Positions 45,710 through 63,849 of a DNA stretch of 64,000 nt are shown here, piece after piece. The notes beneath the pieces were generated by a model. The model did not search any database and had not been told where the DNA came from. It was given only the letters and a program-made list of their open reading frames with translations. A program made the position numbers and the translations under genes. Source of the stretch: Dryobates pubescens (taxonomy: Eukaryota; Chordata; Aves; Piciformes; Picidae); NCBI RefSeq assembly GCF_014839835.1, contig NC_071633.1, forward strand, positions 19,583,001 through 19,647,000, in the 5' to 3' direction. The stretch's first letter is position 1. Every line of letters begins with the position of its first letter.

Positions 45710-47514
45710 GGCGGCGCCGGCCCCGCCTCGCTGGGCGGAGCCCCCGCGCCCCGCCCCCCCGCGCCCCGCCCCCCCCCGCGATGGCGGCTGGCGGCCGCCG
45801 GTGCCCGGTGCCTGCCGGCGCCTCCGCCGCGGGCGTGAGCGGCTGCCGGTGTGCCGGGGGGCAGCAGGACCCCTGCGCCTTGTCTGTCCGTGCCGTTCCC
45901 CGGCCCCGCCGCTCCCGCCGGGGCTGCTCGGCGGAGCCCCCGTCGGGGAGGGCCGGGCCAGGAAATGAGGCAGGCAGCCGGGGGCGGCCGGGAGGAAGGT
46001 ACCGGCGCTTCCCTCCCATCCCGCGGCCGCCCCTCTGCCCCTGCCCGGGCTGCCCGCAGCCGCCGGGCCTTGACTCCCGGCCCGCCGCTGGGGCTGGCGG
46101 GGCCGGACGGGCGGCGGCTGGAGCCCCCCGAGCGTCCCTGGGTCGGGGTCCCCGGCTGGGGTCGGACCCAGCGTCAGCCCCGCGGCCCCGGCCCGCTGCG
46201 GCCGCCTCCGAGGGACTGCAGGTACCGCCCGCGCTTGGCTGGGCACTTCTGGGCCAGAAAGAAGGCTTGGAGGGGTTTCGAAAGGGGCAAAACCTGCTCG
46301 GGGCAGGAGGAGGAGGAGGAGGGAGCCGGGGTAGGACAAGGTGGTGGGGAGAAACGTGCGGAAGGCTGCTGTCGGCTGCCATCGGCCTCTTTGCCCCAAA
46401 AATGCAGAGGAGAGGGCGTGTGCCCAGCCCCTCCGTGCTGGCGGTGCCCGCAGCCTGTCCCGGCCCGCTGCCCTGCCTGTCTTGCAGGCTTCTGGCTTCC
46501 AAAATACAGCATTTTGCCCTCAAATCCCCCTTGGGCTGCTCTGGGGCAGGAGGGAGGGATGGCTGAGCCGCGCTCCCTGCCGTCCCCCAGCCCCTGGGCT
46601 TGCTGGCTCCGGTGGCGGTGCTCGGTGCCGCTGCAGGGCACAGCCGGTGGCCGCGCAGGCTCTGACAGCTGTGCGGGCTCAGGTACGTGCTCCCTGCGCC
46701 CCGTCGCCCACCGTTAGCAGCTGCTTTCCACTCGCATGGCTCTCGGAGCTGTTAAGCTCGTCCTTGTGCCGAGAATAACTCATCGTCCGCGTCCGCCGCA
46801 CGCATCTGCTCCTTTGCGCGGTGGGTGAGGCACATCATCTGGCCAGGGCGCAGAGCTGGCAGCCTGGAGGGCAGCCGCGGCCCTACGTGCGGCTGGCTGC
46901 ATGGGCAGCGGCTGCATGGGCACGGCTGCAGGCTCAGCCTGCCTGGGCACCGCGCTGCCGCCGCAGCGAAGCCCTCAGCAGCTCTTCTCACCAGCTCACC
47001 AGGTAGCTCCGCCTCACGCCAGGAGGATGCTTCCGTCTGGCTTTCCTCTCCATCCCTTTTTACTCCTCGGGAATGTTTCTGGGTATTCCCCCCCCGTGCA
47101 GTATCAGAAATCAGGCCAGCCAGGGGAGGAGGCAGAGCTATTTCAGGGAGCTGCTCTTATCTGCTCTCTGTTAATCCCTGGCTGGGTGGGGGGAAGGTTT
47201 TCCCTGAGTGCTCTGCTGGGAGGGCACAAATTAAACATTGAATAGCAGAGAGAGGAGGAAGAGGATTAGAGGAGGGAGAGGAAGCTGGCTGCTGGCTTTG
47301 CTGGGCTGCTCCATCTGCTCAGCTGCCATGGATGCAGCAGTGTGAGCAGCCTCACTTGGGCTTTATCTGGGTTTTTCCTCCCTTTCCCCACCCCTCTCCC
47401 TCTCAGACAGCTGTGATCGAGGTCCCTCTGCATCACTGACACCCAGGAGCCCTGGAAGCCTCTCGCTCCCCTCCCCCTGCCTTCACCTCCTGCCGTGGCT
47501 GAGCTGCTGGGATA
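45710..47514. promoter_or_regulatory. CpG-island promoter shared by BET1L and RIC8A, with RIC8A 5' leader
   Basis: The region next to the BET1L ATG is GC- and CpG-rich for several hundred bases. The RIC8A ATG lies 1.8 kb away, so RIC8A must have at least one upstream untranslated exon. Possible donors are AAG|GTACCG near 45997, CAG|GTACCG near 46215 and CAG|GTACGT near 46681; CCCTCTCAG near 47405 is a plausible acceptor for the exon with the start codon. The long open frame 45538-46566 is a by-product of GC content. I could not fix the transcription start. Confidence 0.55.
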
Positions 47515-50500
47515 ATGGAGCTCAGGGCTGTGGTGGCCACCTTGGAAAGCGGGGAGCAAGACACAGTCCTCAAGGTGCTTCAGATCTACAACCAGGAGGT
47601 GAGTGAGCATCAAACCTCTGCCACCATCATCTGGGGCTGGGGGATTGCTGTGCCCCCCGGCTGGCCCCAGCCCATCCCGGGGCACGGCTGCGGCGCCTGG
47701 CTGCCGTCAGAGCCTCACAGCCTGCTGCATCTCCTGCTTGCAGCGGATTTATTGCTTGCTGTTGTGCCAGGCAGCAGCTGGGCAGCCTGCCTGTGTCTTG
47801 GTCCTTTGTATCCTGGAATTAAAGCACCTGGAGGGGATTCTTTATTGGTTTCATTGTCCAGATCCCAAGTAAAACCTGGCAGGGAAATAAACAGCGGTGT
47901 GGAGATGGAGTGGGAGGAGCTCTTGACTGGAGGCAAGGTTTGGAGGGAGTGAAGTGGGGCTTGGGGAGGAGCTGCAGGTGGAAGGGTTGTGATTTGCAAG
48001 TAAAAGAGTGGGACAGGGATGGGCTGCTGGAATGGGACCCAGGTGCAGGATCTGGAAGCTGGCAGCGCAGAGCAGTTGATGTGGAACCCAGAAGAGACGA
48101 AGCAGAAGGAAGCAGGGATGGAAACGTTTGTAGCCTGCAGGGGTAAATCCCTTTGGAAATAGGTTGGTTGTCAGGGAAATTTCCTTCAGAGGGTTTCCAG
48201 CGGGGCAGGGCTGCCCCTGCAGCTCTCTGTGACTCACTCTGCAGCACTCCTGAGGGGGTGGGAAGGCAGCAGGGAAAACCTGAGAGCATTTGGCACGAGA
48301 GCACAGGAGACAGAGAGCAGAGCTCCTTCCAGCAGCCGGCTGTGAACCGGGGCGGCCTGCAGGACTGGCACTGCCTGCAGCAGGTGCAGTGGGGAGCAAC
48401 TGGGGGTGCAGGCAGTGTGGGGATGACCCAGCCTGGGGCACCAAACCACATTCTCTGCCCAGCTGCCCTGGCTGGGTCCTGGGTGGCTGCAGTGCCCGCA
48501 GGAAGCGTGCCAGGGTGTTGGTGCTTTGCCACCCTGTGCAGAACAAGTGGAGCAATCAGAGTGTTGTGAAACTGAGGTCAGCTCAGAACTTCTCTCATTG
48601 TTTCCTGCTGCACAAGCTGATGCCTCTGCATCCTTCTTCTGGGGTCAGTTTCTGACTGCCCAGGAGCAAACTGCAGCAAAACCACAGGCATGGCAAAAAT
48701 GAGCAGGAATGAGATGCCAGGAGCCTGCCATGGGGAAGGAGCAAGTGGTGTGGCTGGCTGCAGAGCATGGGGGTGCAGGGCTGAGCAGCCTGTGTCTCAC
48801 AGCACGGTGTGGGTGCCTGTGCATGGAGCAGCTCATGGTGCTGGGGCTCAGGAGCACAGCCCAGTGCTGCTGGCTCCAGCTCTCCTGGTGACTGCCACAC
48901 AGCTGATTTGCAAACTCTGCCTTCTGGTTTGAAGCAGGCAGGAACTGGCAGCACAGGAAGGCTGCAGGAGGCTGTGTCAGGGGACACCTGTGACCTCCCA
49001 CAGCTCAGGGCAGTCAGGCTGCTGTGGCACTGGGTGGGGAACCAGGCAGAGCTGGGCAAGGGGACAGCTTGTGAGGGGACAAAACCAGTGGGAGGCAACC
49101 TGCTGTGCTACAGGTCAGATGCTCAGACCTAGAGATGAGAGATCCATGAGCTGTGCTCCTCCCCTGGCTGAGGAAGCAGCTCTGGGGGGGGTTAACCTCT
49201 TGCTTGCTTTTGTTTTGCCCCCACAGAAGGCTCAGTGCTTCACCTTCGACGATGAGGAGCGGGAAGAGAGGAAGGTAGGGACCCTCTCTGCTTGCTGCCT
49301 CTTGCTGCATGTGTGCTGTTGCTGCCCTGTGCTTGTGGGGCAGGTCTTGGTGCTGGCAGCTCCTGCCAGGGCAGGTACAAGTGGCTTTCCTTTAACTGGG
49401 TTAGAGAGTGGTGTGCTCAGAGCTTCTGGCTTCTGCTTCCCATCAGTAGTTGGTGTTCAAGGACAAAGATCAGCATCCTCCCAGCATCAGCAAGCCCCTT
49501 GGGTTCTGTGCTGTGATCTCTGTGTGTGGCATGAGCCTGCCAGGCAGAGCCCAGGGCAGACTGCAAGCCTTTGGAGGGTGGTTTGGTGCCAGCCAGCTGC
49601 AGGATTTGCCTGAGGCTGTGTATGAACAGATCCCTTAAGCTGCTGTAAGCTGGGAGGGAAGCCTCCTGCCTGCCCACTTCTGCTCCTCTGTGCCAGGGCA
49701 CCCCAGGCATGGCTGCTGGGCTCCTCTGCCTGCAGAGCAACCCTTTTCCAAGGGTTGATTTTCCACCTGCCTGGCCCAGGCAGGCAGGGTGGAGAATGAG
49801 ATCTCTCCTGTCTGTGCAGTGCTGGTGTGAGGCTGTCCAGGTGCTGCCTGGCAAGGTCTCAGCCTTGTGCTGACCCAGCTGGGACAGGCAGGCCCAGGGG
49901 TCTGTGTCCTGCAGCAGGAGCTGAGTGCCACCACCTGCTTCTGGGGCTCACTTCTTCTGAAGGTCTAGCCCTGGGCACACACACTGAGGTCCCCAGCCCG
50001 AGTCAGCCACAGCCCTTGGTGACTCATGGCTGCACCTTGGACTCCTGTGTCTGGCTCCTGGTGTGGAAGAAGGACCAGGTTCAGACTGAGCTGTGCCTGG
50101 CTGCATCACCCTTGGCTCCTGTTGCTTGGTGCCATGCATGATGCTGGTACCCACGAGGGTCAGGCTTCCAGCTGTTGTGAATTGGTGTTAGTGGAGCTCT
50201 GCCAGTCTGTACCTGCTGAGGATCTGGGCTAGTGGGTCTCCAGACAGCACTGAGCTTTCAGGAGGTTCTACTTCAATCTCCTGAGGTCTTCTCACCTCCT
50301 TTCCTAGGACATCCTGTGGGCCTCTCACCTCACTTAAGGCCTTTTACCCTCCCTGGGGGACTTTTCTGGTGCATCTCTCACATTTTCAGTCTTTCTGGAG
50401 CACCCAAGGCCTCCCTGCTCTGAAGGCTCTGGGTGGGAGCAGAGCTGCTCCTCAGTTGGTTGTTGCTCCTCAGTGGGGCCATAAGGGATGTTTCCACCCT

Positions 50501-53500
50501 GCCAGGTAACCAGTGCTGGCCTGGACCCTCCTAACCGTGGGTCAAGCTACACCAGGCCACGGCAGCAGCTGCCTGTCGATGCTCTCCCCTGGACCTGTTC
50601 CCCTCTCCCGGCTGATCTTGGTTTCGTGCTGGCTGTCCTTGTTTGACCCGGGCTGGGAGCCGACGCTGGAGGCAGACTGCTGGAGCAGAGCCGCGGGCGG
50701 GCTCCAGGGGGCTGCCTGCTGCAGGGCAGGCTGGGGCGGGGGGCAGCGCCGCCAGGGGCTGCTGCCTGAGGCTCTGCTCGTCTGCACCCGCACAGAAAAT
50801 GGCCCAGCTGCTGATCAAGTTCCTGGAGAGAGAGCTGCAGCCCTCCTGCCAGGTCACCTGCTTGGAAAGCATCCGCATCCTGTCCCGGGACAAGCACTGC
50901 CTCGGCCCGTTCACCACCAAGGAGGGGCTGCAGACCCTCTCCCGGCACGCCGGCATCGAGTGCTCGGAGGAGCTGCTGCGGGCGGTGCCGGACGCGGAGG
51001 TGGTGCTGGAGTCGCTGAAGTGCCTCTGCAACCTGGTGTTCAGCAGCGGCGCGGCGCAGGCGCTGGCGGCCGAGGCGCGGCTGCAGGAGGGGCTGGCGCG
51101 GCGCATCCGGCTGCACAACGAGCGCAGCCTCCCGCACCAGGTGCGCTTCTTCGACCTGCGCCTGCTCTTCCTGCTCACCGCCCTGCGGCTCGACGTGCGC
51201 CAGCAGCTGGCCCGGGAGCTGCGCGGCGTCGGGCTGATGACGGACGCGCTGGAGCTGACCCTGGCCGTGGAGTGGATGGATCCCTACCAGGTGGCCAGCG
51301 GGGAGGGGCTGCCGCCGCCGCTGCCCCGGCAGGAGACCGAGCGAGCCATGGAGATCCTCAAAGTGCTCTTCAACATCACCTTCGACTCCAGCAAGAGGGA
51401 GGTGGATGAGGTGAGCCCCCGGGGTGTCCCGGCGCACGGCCAGGCTGGGGGTGGGGGCTGAGCCTCTCCTCCTCCTGTGTTTGCTCCTGTCACTGGCCCC
51501 CGCGCAGCCCTGGCTGCCACTGTGCCACAGGACACTGGAGGTTGGAAGGGACCTCAAGAGAACATCCAGGCCAAGCCCCTGCCAGAGCAGGAGCACTTAG
51601 GGTAGTCCACACAGGAGTGCATCCAGGTGGGTTTGGAAAGTCTCCGGGAGGCTCCGCAGCCTCTCTGGGCAGCCTGCTCCAGGGCTCCAGCAGCCTCACT
51701 GCACAGAAGTTTCTCCTCATGTATGTGTAGGGGAGGCCAAGGATTGGTGTGTGGAGCCTGCCCCCATCCAAGGCATGTCCAACCCTGGAGGCTTTGGAGC
51801 ATTGCCACCTCAAGAGTTGGTCTTTTCCCTCCTCAGTGACCTGATCCCTCGTGTCAGGGGGAGAGCAGAGCCCCCACATAACCTACTTGTGCCTGTGGCC
51901 TGCTGCTCCTTCACCTTCTGGTGAGGCTCCAAGGAGGGTGTGGTGGAGGATGTCTCTGGCTGACCCCTGGCTCTGTTTTGGGGCCTTCTGGAGCCCTTGA
52001 CCTGGTGCTGTGAAGTGAGGTGGAAGGTGCAGGAGGCTCTGTGTGGACCTCAAGGAGAAGTGAGAGGCTGCTCACACGGAGACACGCTGCTGGGGGGGTC
52101 GGTGCTGCTGGAGGCAGGGCTGTGGGCTGGAGGATCTCTGCTGAGCAAGGTCTCCATGCTGTGTTTTGGGGCCAGGAAGATGCTGCTTCATACAGGCACC
52201 TGGGGGCCCTCCTGCGCCACTGCCTGATGATCTCTGCCGACGGAGAGGAGCGGACGGAGGAGTTCCACAGGTCTGGTAGAGCTGCCTCCTGATTTCCACC
52301 ACAGGCTGCTGTCCCCAGGCCAGAGCCTGCCTGGCCTGGCCTCCGCTTGCCTGGTGGCTGCTAAGGTTGCTGCTGGCCAGCAGATGACCTGCAGGTTCCT
52401 CACACTGCTGGAACAATCAGCCCTGCCACCCCGTGGGCCAAGCCACAGCCTCCTGGGCAGCAGCAGTTGCCTCCAAGGCTGCCGGACCCCAGGGGCCATA
52501 TTTAGTGTTCATGAGGCCTCCTCAGCAGGGCTACCTGCTTCAGGGCACAGCTTGCCAGAGCAGATGTTTGGCTCTTTCATGACAGAGTCCATGGAGTGGC
52601 CTTAGTTAACTGTCCCCTGAGCCATGATGGGAATTGTCCATGTCCCATTGCTGGGCAGTACTGGCCCAGGAGTGTCAGCTGTACAGCAGGTGACACCATC
52701 CTGTCCCAGAGAAGCCTGCAGCCACAGGCATCCTGAGCAATGCACTGCACAAACTGCCATGGTGAGGAAGAAGCAACGCAGCTCAGGGCCCTGGAGAAAG
52801 GCCTTTGACCAGGCAGCCTGTCCCTGAGTGCCTGCTGGTCACTGCAGTCCCTCTGAGCTGCCACCAGACAGCTCAGCCACCCAAGGAAGCAGCTCAGCTT
52901 ATTCCCTGCTGGTGGTGTGAGGAGCTTGGGATGCAGCTGAAGGCCAGCTTGGGTCTCAGGGTTGTCACCTGCCTAGGAGGCAGTGAGGAACCTTCATTTC
53001 TGGGCAGCTGGAGAACTTCTGCACAGAGATCCATTGCTGTGTTCACTTTCTCTGCTCTGTCCTCAGCCACACTGTGAACCTCCTGGGCAACCTGCCCCTG
53101 AAGTGTCTGGATGTCCTCCTGACCCCCAAGGTCCGCCCAGGCTCCCTGGAGTACATGGGGGTCAACATGGACGCGGTCAGCATCCTGCTGGACTTCCTGG
53201 AGCGCCGCCTGGACAGGGTGAGCTGGGAGGCTGCTGTGGGGCTCCACTGCTCCCCCTCACGAGTTCTGTGCGGGGCACTGCTCCTCCAGCCTTGGCAAGC
53301 CCAGTGCCAGCACCGCTGGGGAACCAGCAAGTCTGCAGAGGTGCCTCTGGAGAAGGTCTGGGGGCTCAGCAGAAGCAGAGCTGCTGTGGTTGGTGGGGTC
53401 GAAGCAACATCTGTCCAGCGGGGAGGTGACTGCCACTGCCTCAGGGGCTGCAGGCAGAGACTGCCTGAACAGCAGCTGCTCAGCTGGGGGATAGAAGTAG

Positions 53501-56296
53501 TGAATCACTCAGCTGAGCAGTGAGCCCATGGCAGCTTCTGGAAGCTGACCTGCACCACTCCCAAGCTGGTCTGTGGGTTTGGCTCTCTGGAGCTCTTCTA
53601 AAGGGCCTCCACCACTGCACTTCCCTGCCCTGGATGCCCTCCACCAGCAGTCCTGGCACTGCTGCCCTGCAGGGCAGGACTCAGGAAACAATGAGCTCGG
53701 AGGAGTGGTGGAGTACTGAAGTCCTGCAGCAAGGCTGGAGCTCTCCAGGGTCCACCTCTCCGCTGCTGTCCTGTTCTGCATCCCAAGCTGGAGGTGGCTG
53801 AGGCGTTTGTGTTGTGGGCGCCCCTGCAGGGCCACAAGCTGAAGGAGAGCTTGACCCCGGTGCTGAACCTGCTGACGGAGAGCGCCCGAGTCCACCGCCA
53901 GACCAGGAAGTTCCTGAAGGCAAAGGTACCCTGGGGCCGGGGCTGAGTGGTGCTGCTCAGGGGAGAGCCCAGCAGCAAAGGGCAGAGCAGCAGCGCAGCA
54001 GCGCAGCGCCCTCCTCCCCGCAGCCCTCCGCCCAGACCTCCCCTGCCCCCCACCAGCTCCCGACGCAGGGGGGGCCTGAGGCCTTTGGTACCCCCAGACG
54101 CTTTTCCACCCCTCCCACGCTGTGTGGATTCCTTAGCCTGAGCCGCCGTGCTCGGCTCCCCCTCCCGGTGCCCCGCCGGTGCTGTGCCAGCGCGGCTGAG
54201 GCGCCCTGGCCGCGCAGGTGCTGCCGCCGCTGCGGGACGTGCGGAACCGGCCCGAGGTGGGGAGCTCGCTGCGCAACAAGCTGGTGCGGCTGATGACTCA
54301 CATCGACACCGACGTCAAGCACTGCGCCGCCGAGTTCCTCTTCGTGCTCTGCAAGGAGAGCGGTGAGCGCGGACCGGGGCAGCCGTGAGCGCGGACCGGG
54401 GCAGCCGTGAGCGCGGACCGGGGCAGCCGTGAGCCCGGGGCTGGCCCTGCGCCGGGAGCCCTGCGGTGAGCTCGGGGGGGGCTCAGCGGGGGCGGTGTGT
54501 GCCCGGGCCCGCAGCGGGGCTCAGGGGGCTCTCTCTGTCCCCAGTGTCACGCTTTGTCAAGTACACAGGCTACGGGAACGCCGCCGGGCTGCTGGCCGCG
54601 CGCGGCCTCATGGCCGGCGGGAGGGAGGAGGGAGAGTACTCGGAGGATGAGGACACCGACACCGAGGAGTACAAGGAGGCAAAGCCCAAGTAAAGCAGCC
54701 TGCTCCCTCCCCTGCCTGTGCTCTCCCTTCCCCACCTGCCATCTCCCTCATCCTGCTTTCCCTTCCCCGTTGCTTGCTTGCCACTTCCACCCCATTCCTC
54801 TGCTGTCCTGCTCAGGCTCCCTGCCTGTTCCTGGGCTGGAGGTTGGAGGAGCTGCTTGCTCCTCTCCATCCCCAGAGCGCTCTGCTGCTGCACTCAGCTT
54901 GGTTTGCTTTTTAATGTGGCTGCTAGAGGGTGGTGGTGCCTGAGGGTGAGGGGTGTGCAGGCACAGCTCCAGCACCATGCTCAGCTGTGGCTTCCATGCT
55001 CCACAGCATCCTGCTGCCTGTGCTCTACAGGCTGGGTGTGGAGGTTGTCTGTCTGTGTCAGTTTCTTGCCTCCTGCCTTAAGAAGAGGCACCAAGAGTCA
55101 CCTGTCCTTGTGCTCCTGCTTTAAAGCTGCTCTGAGGAGCTGGCAGGGTGGGAGGTTGCTGACAGAGAAACAGGAGGGGTTTGGGGGGAGGGAGACAGAG
55201 GGAGGTGGGAAGCCTCATGGCTGCAGTGTGAGAGGGCTTGGGGCTGGGGAGGTGTGCAGCAGCAGCAGCCAGCTCTGCCCTGGTGCTCCTCTCCTCAGCA
55301 GGGGCAGAGAAGGTTCTTGCAGAGCCCTTTTGTCAGCTCTGCTTTGCCTGCCTCCCCCTGCAGCATCAACCCCGTGACAGGCCGTGTGGAGGAGAAGCTG
55401 CCCAACCCCATGGAGGGCATGACTGAGGAGCAGAAGGAGTACGAAGCCATGAAGTTGGTCAACATGTTTGACAAGCTCTCCAGGTAGGTGCTGTGCCCCT
55501 GCCTGTGCCTTACCACACAGCCTTGAGGCTGTCCCCCAGGCCAGCCCTGCCTGGAGGGATCCCAAGCAGGAGGTCACAGGGGGAAGTTCCCCTGAGCTGA
55601 GCTGTGTGCAGGGGAAGGTGCTGCAGGCCCCACGCAGCGATGCCGTGGTGGCAGCTGCAGAAGCCCTGCCTGCTTGCAGTGTCTGCAGGCACCTGCTGCC
55701 TCCCCAGCTCTGGCCAGGAGCTCAGCAGGAGCAGCAGCTGCTGTCCTGGCCAGGGAGCGGTGCTGTGGGGGTGGTGCCACCCCCCTGCTCCCTGCAGGAG
55801 TGCTTTCTCCAGCTGGCTTTCATCCAGGTGCCAGGGGGCAACCTGCAGGCTGCCAGCCGGGGTCAGACCACCCCAGGGTGGGGACCCCCCCCGGACATTG
55901 AGTTCCTGTTTCCAGACTGTGCAGAGAGGGGAATGCTGCTGCCAGCAAGTGCAGTCCTCCCCTGGCAGTTCTGTACCCCAGAGCAGGACCCCAGGGCAGA
56001 GGCTGTTGAGGCCTGGCACAGGTGTGGGCAGTGCTCACCCTGCTGGGAGTGGTCTCGGTGCCACCCTGGGGGTGTTGTGGGCTGCCTCGGGCAGCTGCCA
56101 CCAGCCCCCTGCCGCTGCTGCTCTGCTCCCGGGGGGTCAGCTGCAGCCCTGTGCCCTTTGCTGTGCTGGCTGCAGGGAGCAGGTGATCCAGCCCATGGGC
56201 ATCACACCGAGTGGCACCCTGGCACCCATGGAGAACGCCATCCGCAGCATGGCCGACGAGAGGGACTCCTCCGACTCGGACCTGGGGCTGGACTGA
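47515..56296 (+). CDS. RIC8A: RIC8A, G-alpha chaperone and exchange factor, complete in 10 exons
   Basis: Cytosolic armadillo-type protein that folds nascent G-alpha (i, q, 12/13 classes) and stimulates their nucleotide exchange. Exons: 47515-47598, 49227-49274, 50796-51410, 52176-52270, 53067-53217, 53830-53925, 54218-54362, 54545-54689, 55364-55483, 56176-56296; 540 codons, 539 residues, a little longer than human. Conserved landmarks: [135 protein letters not shown] and [18 protein letters not shown]. The acidic [13 protein letters not shown] (about residues 440-452) is the region phosphorylated by CK2 in mammals. The end is rich in Ser/Asp as usual. Exon 4 has a weak GTCTGG donor. The donor of exon 7 is copied by a 22-bp tandem repeat. 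Confidence 0.96.
51530..51800 (-). mobile_element. CR1-type LINE 3' fragment in RIC8A intron 3
   Basis: Plus-strand reading begins GGAGGTTGGAAGGGACCTCA, passes CCAAGCCCCTGCCAGAGCAG and a segment around CTCTGGGCAGCCTGCTCC, and reaches AAGTTTCTCCTCATG. This is the reverse complement of the CR1 3' end, so the element lies antisense to RIC8A. It is 5'-truncated. Confidence 0.85.
54363..54434. repeat. 22-bp repeat that duplicates the RIC8A exon 7 donor
   Basis: Three perfect copies of GTGAGCGCGGACCGGGGCAG plus CC start exactly at the exon 7 splice donor, followed by a fourth GTGAGC. Donor-like GTGAGC therefore occurs at 54363, 54385, 54407 and 54429. Use of any but the first would add codons that meet an in-frame TGA after eight residues. 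Confidence 0.92.
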
Positions 56297-57248
56297 CCCC
56301 TGCCCCTGCCCCAGCCCCACGGAGCTGGGCAGCCTCTGCCTGCCCCCCCTCCAGAGCTGGTGCTGCACCAGAGCCCGGTGCTGGGCCAGGACTCTCCCTG
56401 TGGGATCTGGATCCGGCCTGGGCCCCTCACCGTCCTCCGCCAGGAACAGCTCCTGCCTCCCTCCCGGCTCCACCACACCTCCTGCCAGAGGTCTCCACGG
56501 CCTGGCCCCACCTCAGCCTCTCCTCTCAGCACCTCTGAGGATCCCACACTGAAACTGCTTCCAGGACTCTCCAGTAGGACTTTTTGGGTTAAAGTGCAGG
56601 ATGTTTGGGCAGAGGGAGCGAGGGGGGAAGGCTCTTTGCCAGGGCATTGAGGCTCAGCAGGGCAGCTCAGGTCTGTGCCAGTGCTCCTGCGTTGCCCCTG
56701 CGGTGGGAGCTGCTCCCCAGGAGCGCAGGCAGGACAGGGGTGGCTGCAGCGGGGTGCTAGGGGCTGCTCCTGGGATCCAGGGGTTGCAGGGTGGCCCAGC
56801 AGCAGCAGGGGCTGCAGCCATGTGCTGGGGGCTCAAGTGTGCCCGGGGGGGGGTGAGCAAAGCCTTGGTGTGCATCTTGGTGCCAGTCACAGGAGAGGAG
56901 CAGGCAGGGGGCTGCCAGGCACAGCCCAGCTCAGCCTCTGGCTCTGGGCAGCTGCCACAGCTCAGCTGTTGCCGTTGGCCTTTCCCCATCTCTCACTTCC
57001 CAAAGGAAGAGCCAAATCCTGTCCCTGCTGCTGCCTCCTCTGCTCCTCCCTGCAAGGCCCTGCTGTGTGCTCCCCGGGGGGTGCTGCTCCTGTCCCTCGC
57101 TCTGGCTGACCTTTGGTTGGGTTCTTTTCTTCTCCTGTTTTATTTGCTTGTTCTTTTTAAAGAAAATGGTTTTAAAGAGAGCTTCCAGCTGGTCTCCTGC
57201 CCCAGAGCCAAGCCTCTGCCCCCAGCAGGGCCGCAGGGGTGATGGTAG

Positions 57249-57254
57249 AATAAA
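57249..57254 (+). terminator. Polyadenylation signal of RIC8A
   Basis: AATAAA 953 bases after the RIC8A stop codon, giving a 3' untranslated region of about 1 kb. No earlier hexamer was seen. Confidence 0.8.
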
Positions 57255-57832
57255 GCAAACCTGGCCGAGGGCTGCGTGCTGCTCAGTGATCCAGCGGGGG
57301 AGCTGCGCGGAAGGAAATGGCTCTGGCTGGCTCCTGGCTCTGCTCCATCGCCCTGAGCCTCACAGCTTTGCCTGGGAGGAGAAGCTAAGCCAGAAGCCTT
57401 CCCTGTGCCCCAGCCAGCTGCAACCAGAGCATCCCAAAGCTAGGGAGTGTTGAGGCTGGGGGGTGGCCAAATGCTCTTTGAGCTCTGGGCCTCACCACGC
57501 AGCTTTGCTCCTCCTCCTCTTCCCAAGTCCTCTGTGCTGGCTCAGGTGGTGTCCCCAGCTCCAGGCTCTGCAGTGCAGCAGGGGTCTGCTGCTTGGCTGT
57601 TGCAGGCTGGGGGGCAGCTGGCTGGGTACTGGGTGGTGCTGGCTCCCTGCAGGGCGCCAGGGCTGGGCAGCACTGGCAGGGGGGGAGGCACTGGATGGGG
57701 TGAGAAAGGGAAAAGGAACGAAAAGGCAGTGGAAGGAGTGGAGGGGGAGGGGACAGAGCATGTTTGAGCCCCAGGGAAGGTGTGAAGCTCACAGAAGCCT
57801 CTCAGGTTATGTTGGCAAAAGAATCAGAACTC
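57255..57832. other. Short gap between convergent RIC8A and SIRT3 3' ends
   Basis: No gene, CR1 piece or tandem repeat was recognised in this 0.6-kb stretch. The two genes converge on it. Confidence 0.5.
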
Positions 57833-57838
57833 TTTATT
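57833..57838 (-). terminator. Polyadenylation signal of SIRT3
   Basis: AATAAA on the minus strand, about 760 bases past the SIRT3 stop codon. Confidence 0.7.
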
Positions 57839-58597
57839 AGTGAATAATTAACAGTGAGCTGGCTCAGCAGGTCAGAGCCCTCCCAGCAGCCTGGGCCACT
57901 GCTCCTCAGCAGCAACTCGGGCAGGCAGCCCCCAGGCAGCATTTCTCCCCCCATTTAGTAGAGATTTCACCTGAAAAATAAACCTCAGCAGTCTGCAGCA
58001 GCTGGAAGGTGATGACTGTGGCTGAGGAGGAGCTGTGGATGGAGGCAGTGGCAGCTCAGTCAGTGGTGGGAGCTGAGATCTCATTCCAGGCTGTCCTGCC
58101 CCAGGGTCTGATCCTTGTGGCATTTGCAGCCTCTGCTACAGGGCTCAGGTGCTGGGAGGCCCAAACAGCTTCCCTGATGTGCTGGCAGCAGCCCAGGAGC
58201 TCCTGGCCCCTCCCTGGGGAAGCTCTCAGAGCTGGACAGCAGAGGGTGTGCTGGAGGGGCAAGAGCCAGAGCTGTGGAAGAGTTGCTCCTCGTGGTGCCA
58301 GCGTGGGGTGAGACGAGGATGGAGCAGTGCTGGGCGCCACATCCTCTGCTCTGGAGTCTCAGGTAGGGCAGAACCACTTTTCAGCTCTGGGCTGCATCCC
58401 TCCAGCTTTCCTCCTCCATGGGTGAGGGCTGTTCTCTCCTCCCAGGCTGGCAGAGCCATGAGCATCCTGTCCTGCCAGCCCTGGGGGCTGTGCAGCTGCA
58501 GGGCCAGATGGCTGTCCCACCACGGCTCCCTGCCAGCACCTCCTCCTCCGCCCCTGCTGGGCACCACGAGGTCTCTGTCGCTCTCCAGCAGCAGGAG

Positions 58598-63849
<5,252 letters not shown>

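Noticed and set aside
45538-46566. 342-codon plus-strand frame in the BET1L/RIC8A CpG island
   Set aside because: No family resemblance and it begins inside a BET1L intron repeat; best explained by GC content, perhaps overlapping the RIC8A 5' leader.
50230-50440. A possible dispersed repeat in RIC8A intron 2 with recurrent CTCACCTC wording
   Set aside because: It lacks the CR1 landmarks and shows no clear unit or ends; too weak to name.
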